Position numbers and translations under genes: made by a program
Shown here: in pieces, positions 42,479 through 50,258 of the stretch
Layout of the letters: each line of letters begins with the position of its first letter
How positions within the stretch are numbered: the first letter of the stretch is position 1
The notes under the pieces: model-generated
The model's database searches: none
What the model was told of the DNA's origin: nothing
Seen by the model: the letters and a program-made list of their open reading frames with translations, nothing else
NCBI GenBank assembly: GCA_900762325.1
Contig: CAAFGG010000017.1
Location: 1-64,000, forward strand
Direction of reading: 5' to 3'
DNA: 64,000 nt
DNA from: an uncultured Collinsella sp.
Lineage (GTDB): Bacteria > Actinomycetota > Coriobacteriia > Coriobacteriales > Coriobacteriaceae

Positions 42479-43207
42479 TTACTCGGCCTTGGGCTCAGCG
42501 GCCATCTCGGCCTCGGAGACCTGCTCCTTGCCGGAGCCAGCGAGGCAAGCGTCAGCCATGAGCTCGCACATAAGGGTGACAGCGGAGATAGCGTCATCGT
42601 TGCAGGGGATGCCGTACTCGACCTCGTCGGGATCGGAGTTGGTGTCGATCAGGGCGACGACGGGGATGTTCAGGCGCTGAGCCTCCTTGATGGCGTTCTC
42701 CTCGCGCTTGGTGTCGATGACGAAGAGAGCCTGGGGCAGACCCTTCATGTCGCGGGCGCCACCGAGGTTGGTCTGGAGCTTGGTGAGCTCCTTGCCGAGA
42801 ACAGCCTGCTCCTTCTTGGGCAGAACAGCCATGCGGCCGTCCTCGACCATGGCCTCGAGCTCCTCCATGCGGTTGATGCGGGAGCGGATGGTGACGAAGT
42901 TGGTCAGCATACCGCCGAGCCAACGCTGGTTGATGTAAGGCATGTTGGCGCGCTCAGCAGCGTTCTTGACGGCCTCCTGAGCCTGCTTCTTGGTGCCGAC
43001 GAATAGCACGTTGCCACCCTTGGCGACGTTCTTGACAAAGGTGTAGGCCTGGTCGGCGTCGAGGATGGTCTGCTTGAGGTCGAGGATGTAGATGCCGTTG
43101 CGCTCACCGAAGATGAACGGCTTCATCTTGGGGTTCCAGCGACGGGTCTGGTGACCGAAGTGGCAGCCGGCCTCGAGCAGGGTGCGGATATTAATCTTGG
43201 TAGCCAT
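42479..43207 (-). CDS. rpsB: 30S ribosomal protein S2
   Basis: A 242-residue ribosomal protein. Signatures are LLEAGCHFGHQTRRWNPKM at the start, the FVGTKKQAQEAV region and IPVVALIDTNSDPDEV. ATG at 43207 follows CAGGAGG. It begins the conserved translation and lipid cluster behind a strong promoter and a leader of about 135 nt. Confidence 0.97.
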   Translation of the reverse strand: MATKINIRTLLEAGCHFGHQTRRWNPKMKPFIFGERNGIYILDLKQTILDADQAYTFVKNVAKGGNVLFVGTKKQAQEAVKNAAERANMPYINQRWLGGMLTNFVTIRSRINRMEELEAMVEDGRMAVLPKKEQAVLGKELTKLQTNLGGARDMKGLPQALFVIDTKREENAIKEAQRLNIPVVALIDTNSDPDEVEYGIPCNDDAISAVTLMCELMADACLAGSGKEQVSEAEMAAEPKAE

Positions 43208-43348
43208 GTTAAACCTCCTGTGGTTTGCCTCCGCGCGGGGTCATCCTCCAAAACCAACCCGGACATGTGCTACCAAAGCCCGGGCACCACGGTATGAAGT
43301 AGCCGCGCGTGCGTGATAAAAACATGTTGCCGTGAAGCAACCCGATGA

Positions 43349-43377
43349 ATGATAGCAGGAATGCCTCTTCCTGCCAA
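43349..43377 (-). promoter_or_regulatory. Promoter of rpsB-tsf with structured leader
   Basis: On the minus strand TTGGCA and TATCAT are 17 nt apart, with TGC before the -10. The leader (about 43208-43342) has GTTGC/GCAAC and CCCGGGC/CCGGG hairpin candidates, suitable for S2 autoregulation, which is inference. Confidence 0.75.
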
Positions 43378-43426
43378 CCCGCAATCAAAACCACACACCT
43401 GAGTGCGGCGCGGGACGTCCCAGCCA

Positions 43427-44347
43427 CTATTCGCCGCGGGGATGGGCTTGAGCCACGGCACGTTTAAGCCGATCGGGTGTGAGATGCGTGTAGATCTGCG
43501 TCGTGGACAGGCTCGCATGACCTAGCAGCTCTTGAACCGAGCGCAGGTCCGCACCGCCCTCGAGCAAGTCGGTCGCAAAGGTATGGCGCATCGCATGCGG
43601 GGCGATGTCAGCCGGAATGCCGGCGAGCGTCGCCAGCGTATGGAACCGCCGCCGAAGCATCGCGGCGCTCATGCGATTGCCGCGCGCCGATATAAGCAGC
43701 GGATGCGGCCCGGTAGCGAGGTCGCGGCGCTTTGCCCGAGCGAGCAACTCCGGCCTCCCCTCCTCAATATAGAGACGCGTCACATCGAGCGCACGACGAT
43801 ACAGAGGGACGATACGCTCCTTGTTCCCCTTGCCCCAAAGTCGCAGCGTTCGCTCGGACCAACCAATAGACTCCACGTTGAGCGCCGCGAGCTCCGAGAT
43901 TCGCGCGCCGGAGGCATAGAGCAGCTCGAGCATCGCCGCATCGCGCAGTCCCGCGGGCGTCGAGGTATCAGGCGTCTTGAGCAGCGCCTCGACCTGATGG
44001 GTCGTAAGGACGCCAGGCAGGTCACGCGGCAGCTTGGGCGATGCGATCGCCGAGGCCACATCGCCCTCGACTATCCCCTCGGCAGCCATCCAGCGATAGA
44101 GAGATCGGATAGCCGACAGGTGCGCCGCAAGCGTTCGGGGAGCCACCTGCTCACGCGAAAGCTCGGCAAGATAGCGACGAATGGTGCGCACGTCGGCAGC
44201 GAAAGCATCGATATCCTCGCGCTCGCACCAGGAAGCAAAGCGCTCCAGCCTCGAGCCATAGGCCGTCACCGTGTTGGGAGACAGACCCTCGACGCGAGCG
44301 ATATAGGCGATAAACGAGTCGACGGTATCGTACAGGTCAAAGGCTAT
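43427..44347 (-). CDS. xerC: Tyrosine recombinase XerC-like, with apparent ATA start
   Basis: About 306 residues if begun at 44347. The catalytic set is complete: Arg in ASGARISELAAL, Lys in GKGNKERIVPL, HAMRHTFATDL, the GHASLSTTQIYTH histidine and the Tyr nucleophile. XerC-type enzymes resolve chromosome dimers at dif. The N-terminal core-binding domain reads DSFIAYIARVEGLSPNT upstream of the first ordinary start (GTG at 44269), which would truncate it. No ATG, GTG or TTG lies in frame above; GGAGG sits 9 nt before ATA at 44347, beside the trmFO stop. A CTG at 44335 is an alternative. Assignment to XerC rather than XerD is by context. Confidence 0.85.
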   Translation of the reverse strand: MAFDLYDTVDSFIAYIARVEGLSPNTVTAYGSRLERFASWCEREDIDAFAADVRTIRRYLAELSREQVAPRTLAAHLSAIRSLYRWMAAEGIVEGDVASAIASPKLPRDLPGVLTTHQVEALLKTPDTSTPAGLRDAAMLELLYASGARISELAALNVESIGWSERTLRLWGKGNKERIVPLYRRALDVTRLYIEEGRPELLARAKRRDLATGPHPLLISARGNRMSAAMLRRRFHTLATLAGIPADIAPHAMRHTFATDLLEGGADLRSVQELLGHASLSTTQIYTHLTPDRLKRAVAQAHPRGE

Positions 44348-45681
44348 GACCGGTCGCCTCCAAACAGGTCGGAACGCGTTGCCAAGTAGGCATCGAGAGC
44401 CTCGAGGGCACGGTCCGCATAGGCCTGATAACGATCGCGCTTGCTACGGCGCTTGCCGTCCTCGAGCGGCGGCACCAGGCCAAAGTTGACATGCATGGGC
44501 TGGTAGCCCACGGTGGCAGGATCGGTCGCATAGCCCACGAGCGCGCCCAGGGCGCCCACGCGGGGCAACTCGACGCCTGAGGCACCGATAGCCTCGGCAT
44601 AGGTGTTGAGCGCCGCGAGCAGACCGGTCGCCACGGCTTCCATGTACCCCTCGGTGCCGGTGATCTGACCGGCCAGGCGCACGCCGGTACCGGGCACGGC
44701 AAAGGTGCCGTCGAGCACGTGCGGGGCGTCGACAAAGGTATTGCGGTGCATGACACCGTAGCGGAAGAACTCAGCGTTCTCCAGGCCCGGCACCATATGG
44801 AAGACGCGCTTCTGCTCGCCAAAGGTCAGGTTGGTCTGGAAGCCCACCAGGTTATAGGCGGTCTTCTCCTTGTTCTCGGCACGCAGCTGAATCGCCGCCC
44901 AGGGGCGACGTCCGGTACGCGGGTCGGTGAGGCCAACGGGCTTCATGGCACCAAAGCGAATGGCGTCCTTGCCGGTACGCGCAACCTCCTCGGCAGGCTG
45001 GCAGGCCTGGAACAGATCGCCGCCCTCAAAATCCTTGAGTACCACTCGGTCGGCCGTGGTAAGCGCCTCGATAAAGGCCTCGTACTCCTCCTTATTGAGC
45101 GGAGCGTTGAGATAGTCGCCGCTCCCCTGCTCCTCGTAGCGCGACTGCGAGAACAGCACGTCCATATCGAGCGTGGAGGCATCGACGATAGGCGCCGCGG
45201 CATCGAAGAACGCAAGGGCGTCGCCACCGACAAGCTTCATGACCTCTTCGCTCAGCGCCGGCGAGCACAAGGGGCCGGCGGCAATGACCACGTGACCTTC
45301 GGGAATCTGCGTGACCTCGCCGTGCACAACCTCGATATTGGGACGGGCGGCAACCTCTGCCTCGACAAGCTCGGAAAACTTGACGCGGTCGACCGCCAAG
45401 GCGCCACCGGCGGGAACAGCCGCGCGATGGGCGCAATCGAGCAGGACTGAACCCATGCGCTCAAGCTCGGCCTTCAGCAAACCAGCCGCGGAATCCGGAC
45501 GGATCGACTTAAACGAATTGGAGCAGACGAGCTCTGCCAGGTGATCGGTATGGTGGGCCGGAGAGCTCACCTGGGGGCGCATCTCGCACAGCTTTACGGC
45601 AAACCCGCGATCTGCCAGCTGGATCGCGCATTCCGAACCCGCCAGACCGCCACCGATAACCGTTACCTGATCGAACTGCAT
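44344..45681 (-). CDS. trmFO: Methylenetetrahydrofolate--tRNA-(uracil-54) methyltransferase TrmFO
   Basis: A 445-residue FAD enzyme making ribothymidine at tRNA position 54 from methylene-THF. The FAD motif VIGGGLAGSECAIQLADRG opens the protein; ELVCSNSFKS, with the catalytic Cys, and GVMHRNTFVDAP are family signatures. ATG at 45681 follows AAAGGTG; a TTG two codons upstream is less likely. The stop overlaps the proposed xerC start. The dprA-trmFO-xerC order is common in Gram-positives. Confidence 0.96.
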   Translation of the reverse strand: MQFDQVTVIGGGLAGSECAIQLADRGFAVKLCEMRPQVSSPAHHTDHLAELVCSNSFKSIRPDSAAGLLKAELERMGSVLLDCAHRAAVPAGGALAVDRVKFSELVEAEVAARPNIEVVHGEVTQIPEGHVVIAAGPLCSPALSEEVMKLVGGDALAFFDAAAPIVDASTLDMDVLFSQSRYEEQGSGDYLNAPLNKEEYEAFIEALTTADRVVLKDFEGGDLFQACQPAEEVARTGKDAIRFGAMKPVGLTDPRTGRRPWAAIQLRAENKEKTAYNLVGFQTNLTFGEQKRVFHMVPGLENAEFFRYGVMHRNTFVDAPHVLDGTFAVPGTGVRLAGQITGTEGYMEAVATGLLAALNTYAEAIGASGVELPRVGALGALVGYATDPATVGYQPMHVNFGLVPPLEDGKRRSKRDRYQAYADRALEALDAYLATRSDLFGGDRS

Positions 45682-45695
45682 CTGCAAACACCTTT

Positions 45696-46631
45696 CTAAT
45701 TGACACGTTTTCCATTGTGACCGAAGGGTGTCTGGGCGTGAAGGGCAAACTTGGAGGGCGCATACCTTCCATCCATCATGCGCTCGATAAGGCCCTCGAG
45801 TTCAAGCGAACCCAAGAGTTTAAGTACGCCGACAGCATCGAGCGAGACGAGCGCCGCGATGTCGTCGACCTTGAGCGGAGAGGCGATGAGCGCATGCATC
45901 ACGGTCTGCTGTGTTGGATCCAGGTCGGCAATGCCGGGAGCATCGGGGCGCGAATAGCGCAGGGTGCCGTAGATGCGTGAGATAGCCATCTCGATAGATT
46001 CCTCGTCGACGACGCAGCAGGCACCGTTCGCAATGAGGTAATTCGTGCCACGCGACTCGGGCGATAGGATCGACCCCGGCACGGCAAGAAGTTCGCGCCC
46101 CAAATCCATAGCAGCCTCGGCTGTAGAAAACGTCCCAGAAGGCATACCCGCCTCGGATACAAAGAGGGCTTGCGACAGGGCCGCGATCACGCGATTGCGG
46201 CGCGGAAAGGCGAACTTGCGCGGACCCATGCCCCACGGAGAGATCGACACGACCGCGCCACCCGTATCGAGCGTGCGTGTAATAAGCCCCGCGCTCGAAC
46301 GCGGGTAGACCACGTCGGCGCCCGTCCCCAGCACCACGACGTGTTTGCCGCCGGCGTTGACCGCAGCCCAACCCGAAGCCTGGTCACAACCGACGGCGCC
46401 GCCTGAAACTACCGTCACCCCCGCCTCGACCGCCACCTTTGCCGCAAGCTCTGCCACGGCAAGACCATACGGCGAGGCCTTGCGCGCGCCGATGATGGAG
46501 AGCGCGGGCGTCGAAAGCACCTCGGGGTCGCCGCGCACATAGAGCGTCTGGGGTACATCAGAAAGCTCCAAAACGGTCTCAGGATACAACGCATCGCCCG
46601 GATGCAGCTCAAAGGTCCCCTCGGCCATCAT
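45696..46631 (-). CDS. dprA: DNA processing protein DprA
   Basis: A 311-residue protein that protects incoming single-stranded DNA and loads RecA. The Rossmann-like core has IIGARKASPYG, SGGAVGCDQASG, LGTGADVVYPRSS and FPRRNRVIA. A winged-helix C-terminal domain (about 235-290) follows. The N-terminal SAM domain of longer homologues is absent. ATG at 46631 overlaps the comM stop (ATGATG), with GGGAGG upstream. Together with ComEA, ComEC and RecO it points to natural transformation. Confidence 0.95.
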   Translation of the reverse strand: MMAEGTFELHPGDALYPETVLELSDVPQTLYVRGDPEVLSTPALSIIGARKASPYGLAVAELAAKVAVEAGVTVVSGGAVGCDQASGWAAVNAGGKHVVVLGTGADVVYPRSSAGLITRTLDTGGAVVSISPWGMGPRKFAFPRRNRVIAALSQALFVSEAGMPSGTFSTAEAAMDLGRELLAVPGSILSPESRGTNYLIANGACCVVDEESIEMAISRIYGTLRYSRPDAPGIADLDPTQQTVMHALIASPLKVDDIAALVSLDAVGVLKLLGSLELEGLIERMMDGRYAPSKFALHAQTPFGHNGKRVN

Positions 46632-48151
46632 TGGTCCCTCCTTCCCTGGTACATCGCCGCCTCGAGCACGTGGTCCTGCGTCACTTGCTCGCTCTCAGCG
46701 ACATCTGCGATCGTGCGCGCAATGCGAACAAGGCGCACGATACCACGCCCTGTGATATGCGTGCGCTTCGACAGGCCGAGCACACACTTCTCCGCCGCAT
46801 CATCGAGCTCAAAGGTCGAAACGACGCCGTCAATGGACCGTGTCTCGTCATCCTCGGCCTCGGCATCCGCATCATCCATACGGGACTCGCGCCAGGCGCG
46901 AAAGGCGCGACCGCGCACAACGTAGTCACGCAACTCGGCCGACGACATACCCTCCGCACCCTCGATAATCACTTGGGGGTCGGGACGGGTGACATCGATC
47001 ATCATGTCGATACGATCGGCCAAAGGACCGCGCAGTTTAGACCGGTAGCGCTCGACCATCGCCGCCGAGCAGCGACACGGCACCTCGCGATCGCCCAAAA
47101 AGCCGCAGGGGCAGGGATTACTCGCAGCCAGCAGCTGAAAGCGCGACGGGAAGGTAAAGGCCCCGTCGACGCGTACGATCCTGACGTAGCCTCGTTCGAT
47201 GGGCTGACGCAGTGTCTGCAGCACACCAGTGGGAAACTCGGCAAGCTCGTCCAAAAAGAGCACGCCGCCATGAGCCAGGCTGATCTCACCCGGATGCACC
47301 GGGCGCCCGCCGCCAATGAGGCCAGCCGTTGAAATGCTGTGGTGGGGACTGCGGAAGGGCCGGTGCCCCGCCAACAAGCCATCAATGTTCTCGCCCAAGA
47401 CCGAATGGATGCACAGCGCCTCCTGTTGATCCTCGACGGAAAGCTCGGGCAGGATGCCGGTCATACGGCGTGCGAGCATCGTCTTGCCCGATCCCGGGGA
47501 CCCAATCATGAGCAAGCCGAGTTCTCCTGCTGCCGCAAGCGCCATGCCGCGTTTAGCGACTTCCTGCCCCAGTACGTCGGCATAGTCGAGCTCAGGTTCA
47601 AAGGACGCCTCGACGCCCTCAGAATCCAAGTAGTGTCGTGCGGCATCGCCCATGCCGCGAGCAAGCTGAGACAGATGGTCGATAAAGCCGCAATCCACGC
47701 CCGCAAGCGGCACATGCTGATCGGACCTGCCGGCAATAAAAGACAGCCCCATGTCGCGAGCCAATAGCTGAAACGCCACCTCGCCCTTGACAGGAAGCAC
47801 TGTACCGTCCAAGCCAAGCTCACCAGCGATAAGACAACGATCGAGGTTGTCGCGGGGAATCTGACCATCGGCCGCCAATACCGCGATGGCGATGGGAAGA
47901 TCAAAGCCGCTACCGGTCTTGCGAATATCGCCGGGCGCCAGATTGACCGTAATGCCCGAGCGCGGGATCTCGAACCCGGCGGAGCGCATCGCACAGCGAA
48001 TACGACCACGTGACTCCATCACCTCCATACTCGGGATGCCGAGCATCTGAATGCCCGGAACGCCGCCGGCAAGCGAGACCTCGACCGTGACGTGAATCGC
48101 CTCGACGCCGCGGATGCAGGCCGCGTGAACGGCAAACGTCTCGAACGCCAT
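46628..48151 (-). CDS. comM: YifB/ComM family Mg chelatase-like AAA ATPase
   Basis: A 507-residue AAA+ protein. An N-terminal Lon-protease-like fold domain (ending near residue 170) is followed by the ATPase with Walker A GSPGSGKTML and Walker B VLFLDELAEF, and a C-terminal Mg-chelatase domain. In Vibrio, ComM is a branch-migration helicase needed for recombination of taken-up DNA. ATG at 48151 overlaps the yraN stop (TGATG). The earlier in-frame sequence is yraN shadow. Forms yraN-comM-dprA as in many bacteria. Confidence 0.93.
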   Translation of the reverse strand: MAFETFAVHAACIRGVEAIHVTVEVSLAGGVPGIQMLGIPSMEVMESRGRIRCAMRSAGFEIPRSGITVNLAPGDIRKTGSGFDLPIAIAVLAADGQIPRDNLDRCLIAGELGLDGTVLPVKGEVAFQLLARDMGLSFIAGRSDQHVPLAGVDCGFIDHLSQLARGMGDAARHYLDSEGVEASFEPELDYADVLGQEVAKRGMALAAAGELGLLMIGSPGSGKTMLARRMTGILPELSVEDQQEALCIHSVLGENIDGLLAGHRPFRSPHHSISTAGLIGGGRPVHPGEISLAHGGVLFLDELAEFPTGVLQTLRQPIERGYVRIVRVDGAFTFPSRFQLLAASNPCPCGFLGDREVPCRCSAAMVERYRSKLRGPLADRIDMMIDVTRPDPQVIIEGAEGMSSAELRDYVVRGRAFRAWRESRMDDADAEAEDDETRSIDGVVSTFELDDAAEKCVLGLSKRTHITGRGIVRLVRIARTIADVAESEQVTQDHVLEAAMYQGRRDQ

Positions 48152-48636
48152 CACGACACCCGCCAATCGAACGCGTTGTACTGATGCTCGATCTCGGCGA
48201 TATGCCCGCCGCGAATGGTGACACCCACGGCATCGAAGCGAATCGCCTTGAGCGGATAATGCTCCATGAGATAGCAACTTGCGATGCGGCGGTAGCGGCG
48301 TTGCTTTTGGGCGTCCACGGCCTCCTCGGGAAAGACCAGCGTGTTGCAATCCAGTGCGACACGTCTAGTCTTGACCTCGGCCATCACCACGACATCGTCG
48401 AGCTCATCGAGCAGCACCAGATCAGCCTCGCCCTCGGCGCAACGATAACCCTGCTCCAGCAAGGTGTAGCCGCGCTCGTTAAAGTAGTCGATTGCGATAA
48501 GCTCGCCCAGCATGCCCAGCTCGCGGGGACTGAGCCCCTTGATAAACTCGGGCGTCATCGCCCCGCAGTCGAGCTCGCCGTTTTCCCAACGCTCCTTGAG
48601 CTGCTGCGTCTTGCTCTTTTTGCTTGCGGCACTCAT
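48151..48636 (-). CDS. yraN: UPF0102 family protein YraN (putative endonuclease fold)
   Basis: A 161-residue protein with a restriction-endonuclease-like fold; its function is not established. The nuclease-type residues are in GELIAIDYFNERGYTLLEQGYR, GEADLVLLDE and VMAEVKTRR. Typical members are about 120 residues; here about 35 Lys-rich and polar residues precede the domain, supported by ATG at 48636 with GGAGACCCC. Located between rnhB and comM, the usual place. Confidence 0.88.
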   Translation of the reverse strand: MSAASKKSKTQQLKERWENGELDCGAMTPEFIKGLSPRELGMLGELIAIDYFNERGYTLLEQGYRCAEGEADLVLLDELDDVVVMAEVKTRRVALDCNTLVFPEEAVDAQKQRRYRRIASCYLMEHYPLKAIRFDAVGVTIRGGHIAEIEHQYNAFDWRVS

Positions 48637-48733
48637 GGGGTCTCCTTTCCCGCACACTGCATTGCCCCGATGATGAGGGCACCTTTCATGCGGGTAAGTA
48701 CCGGAAGCTAACCAAAAGCTGACCAAATGCCGA

Positions 48734-48776
48734 CAAAAAACGGGCCGTACGCAGCAATGTTGTTGCATACGGCCCG
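48734..48776 (-). terminator. Intrinsic terminator of rnhB
   Basis: On the minus strand CGGGCCGTATGCAA pairs with the complementary GCGTACGGCCCG arm and is followed by TTTTTTG. It lies about 50 nt after the rnhB stop. The rest of 48637-48733 is upstream sequence of yraN without a clear promoter. Confidence 0.87.
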
Positions 48777-48825
48777 CTATCAGCAGGTTTATAAAACCCC
48801 AGGGGTCCCTGTCTCCACAATTGAC

Positions 48826-49614
48826 CTAGAAAAGGCGCTCAGTCTGCAGAAAGTTTCCGCAAAAGCTCACACGGTGCAGCGGACAAAGTCCATGTTTGCG
48901 AATGGCCTCGATATGCTCGGGGCTTGCATAGCCCTTCGACTCGGCCAGATGGTACTCGGGATACTCGGCGTCGTACTCGACCATCATCTCGTCACGCGTG
49001 ACCTTGGCCATGATGGACGCCGCGGCGATGCAGGCAATTTTGGCATCGCCTTTCACCACGTCGCGCTCGTTGGGAACGGCGCCCAGGGGGTTGCCATCCA
49101 TGAGGACGCAGTCGGGTTCAAGTCCCGTATCGGCCACGGCGCCCGCGACGGCAGCGCGGATGGCGCGGGCCATGCCCATCTCATCGATATCCGCGGGAGC
49201 GATATGGCAAAAGCCGATGGCAGTCGCCACCTCGGCAATCTTCACCGAGAGCAGCTCACGGCGCGCCGGCGTGAGCTTTTTGGAATCGTTGATGCCCCAG
49301 ATGCGCGGCTCCATCGGAAGACACACGGCACACACGGTCAAGGGACCCGCTACCGAGCCACGACCCACCTCGTCGACACCAACGACCACCCCATCGCCAC
49401 CAAGCTCATGCATAAGCTCGTACATGTCATTGACGCGCTCGCGCTCGGCAAGCTCTTTGGCATGGCGTTTGAGGGCGCGTTCACAAGCCTTGATCACCTG
49501 CTGGCGCGGGTCCTCGCGATAATGCTCCACGAGGGCGGGAATCTCCTCAAACGTGGCGCTCGCCAGCTCGCCGGCAACCTGCGATGCCGAAACCGAGCTC
49601 GTCATATTGGCCAT
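48826..49614 (-). CDS. rnhB: Ribonuclease HII
   Basis: A 262-residue enzyme that removes RNA from RNA-DNA hybrids and single ribonucleotides. Catalytic residues are in GVDEVGRGSVAGP, NDSKKLTPARR and the second Asp in DCVLMDGNPLG. An N-terminal domain of about 80 residues precedes the catalytic part, as in Bacillus-type RNase HII. ATG at 49614 follows AAGGAGGGCCTGGT. It begins just after the rplS terminator, so it depends on readthrough or a promoter inside rplS. Confidence 0.95.
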   Translation of the reverse strand: MANMTSSVSASQVAGELASATFEEIPALVEHYREDPRQQVIKACERALKRHAKELAERERVNDMYELMHELGGDGVVVGVDEVGRGSVAGPLTVCAVCLPMEPRIWGINDSKKLTPARRELLSVKIAEVATAIGFCHIAPADIDEMGMARAIRAAVAGAVADTGLEPDCVLMDGNPLGAVPNERDVVKGDAKIACIAAASIMAKVTRDEMMVEYDAEYPEYHLAESKGYASPEHIEAIRKHGLCPLHRVSFCGNFLQTERLF

Positions 49615-49643
49615 ACCAGGCCCTCCTTGCATGCAAATCAGAT

Positions 49644-49673
49644 AAAAAGAAGGGCCACCCGAAGGTGACCCTT
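49644..49673 (-). terminator. Intrinsic terminator of rplS
   Basis: On the minus strand AAGGGTCACC pairs with GGTGGCCCTT around a TTCG tetraloop (one G-U pair), followed by CTTTTT. It lies 34 nt after the rplS stop and just upstream of rnhB. Confidence 0.88.
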
Positions 49674-49707
49674 GTGTCCAAACGAGTGGACAGACGCTGC
49701 GATCTTC

Positions 49708-50049
49708 TTAGCGCTTCTCGGGGATGCGAGCAGCCTTGCCCACCTTGTCGCGGAGGTAGTACAGCTTGGCGCGACGGACGCGACCATGACGAACGACCTC
49801 GAGCTTGGCGATCTTGGGGCTGTGAAGCGGGAAGGTACGCTCAACACCGACACCGAAGGACATCTTGCGGACGGTGAAGGTCTCGCGGGCACCGGCGCCG
49901 GCCATGCGGATGACGTCGCCCTGGAAGACCTGAATGCGCTCGCGGTCGCCTTCCTTAATGCGGTAGTGAACCTTGACGTTGTCGGCGACGCGAACCTGAG
50001 GAATGTCCTCGCGGATCTGCTGACGCTCGATTGCGCGGATGTAATCCAT
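49708..50049 (-). CDS. rplS: 50S ribosomal protein L19
   Basis: A 113-residue ribosomal protein of normal length. The core is VRVADNVKVHYRIKEGDRERIQVFQGDVI, and the basic C-terminus ends VGKAARIPEKR. ATG at 50049 follows TAAGGAATTGCAC. In many bacteria rplS directly follows trmD; here glyQS, ppsR and ppdK lie between that cluster and rplS, and rplS has its own promoter and terminator. Confidence 0.97.
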   Translation of the reverse strand: MDYIRAIERQQIREDIPQVRVADNVKVHYRIKEGDRERIQVFQGDVIRMAGAGARETFTVRKMSFGVGVERTFPLHSPKIAKLEVVRHGRVRRAKLYYLRDKVGKAARIPEKR

Positions 50050-50118
50050 GTGCAATTCCTTACTCTTCTAGAGGTGCCGTACCACCTTGGCCGGCACGTA
50101 GTTGAACAAACGTATTCG

Positions 50119-50146
50119 AGTATACACGCGCGGGTTTCTGCTGCAA
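50119..50146 (-). promoter_or_regulatory. Promoter of rplS
   Basis: On the minus strand TTGCAG and TATACT are 16 nt apart, giving a leader of about 65 nt. The leader contains GTGCCG/CGGCAC, a possible hairpin. Confidence 0.65.
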
Positions 50147-50188
50147 GAACAATTTTTTACGCAGACAAAAAGACAAAACCCGCACATG

Positions 50189-50220
50189 ATAACCGCCCGC
50201 CTCACGAATGAGGCGGGCGG
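50189..50220 (-). terminator. Hairpin terminator of ppdK
   Basis: CCGCCCGCCTC pairs perfectly with GAGGCGGGCGG (11 bp, 6-nt loop), with TTATC after it on the minus strand. The T-run is poor, but the stem is strong. It lies 39 nt after the ppdK stop. Confidence 0.7.
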
Positions 50221-50258
50221 CATGAAGGGGGCTACGCTAGGCGTCTATACCCAAAACG

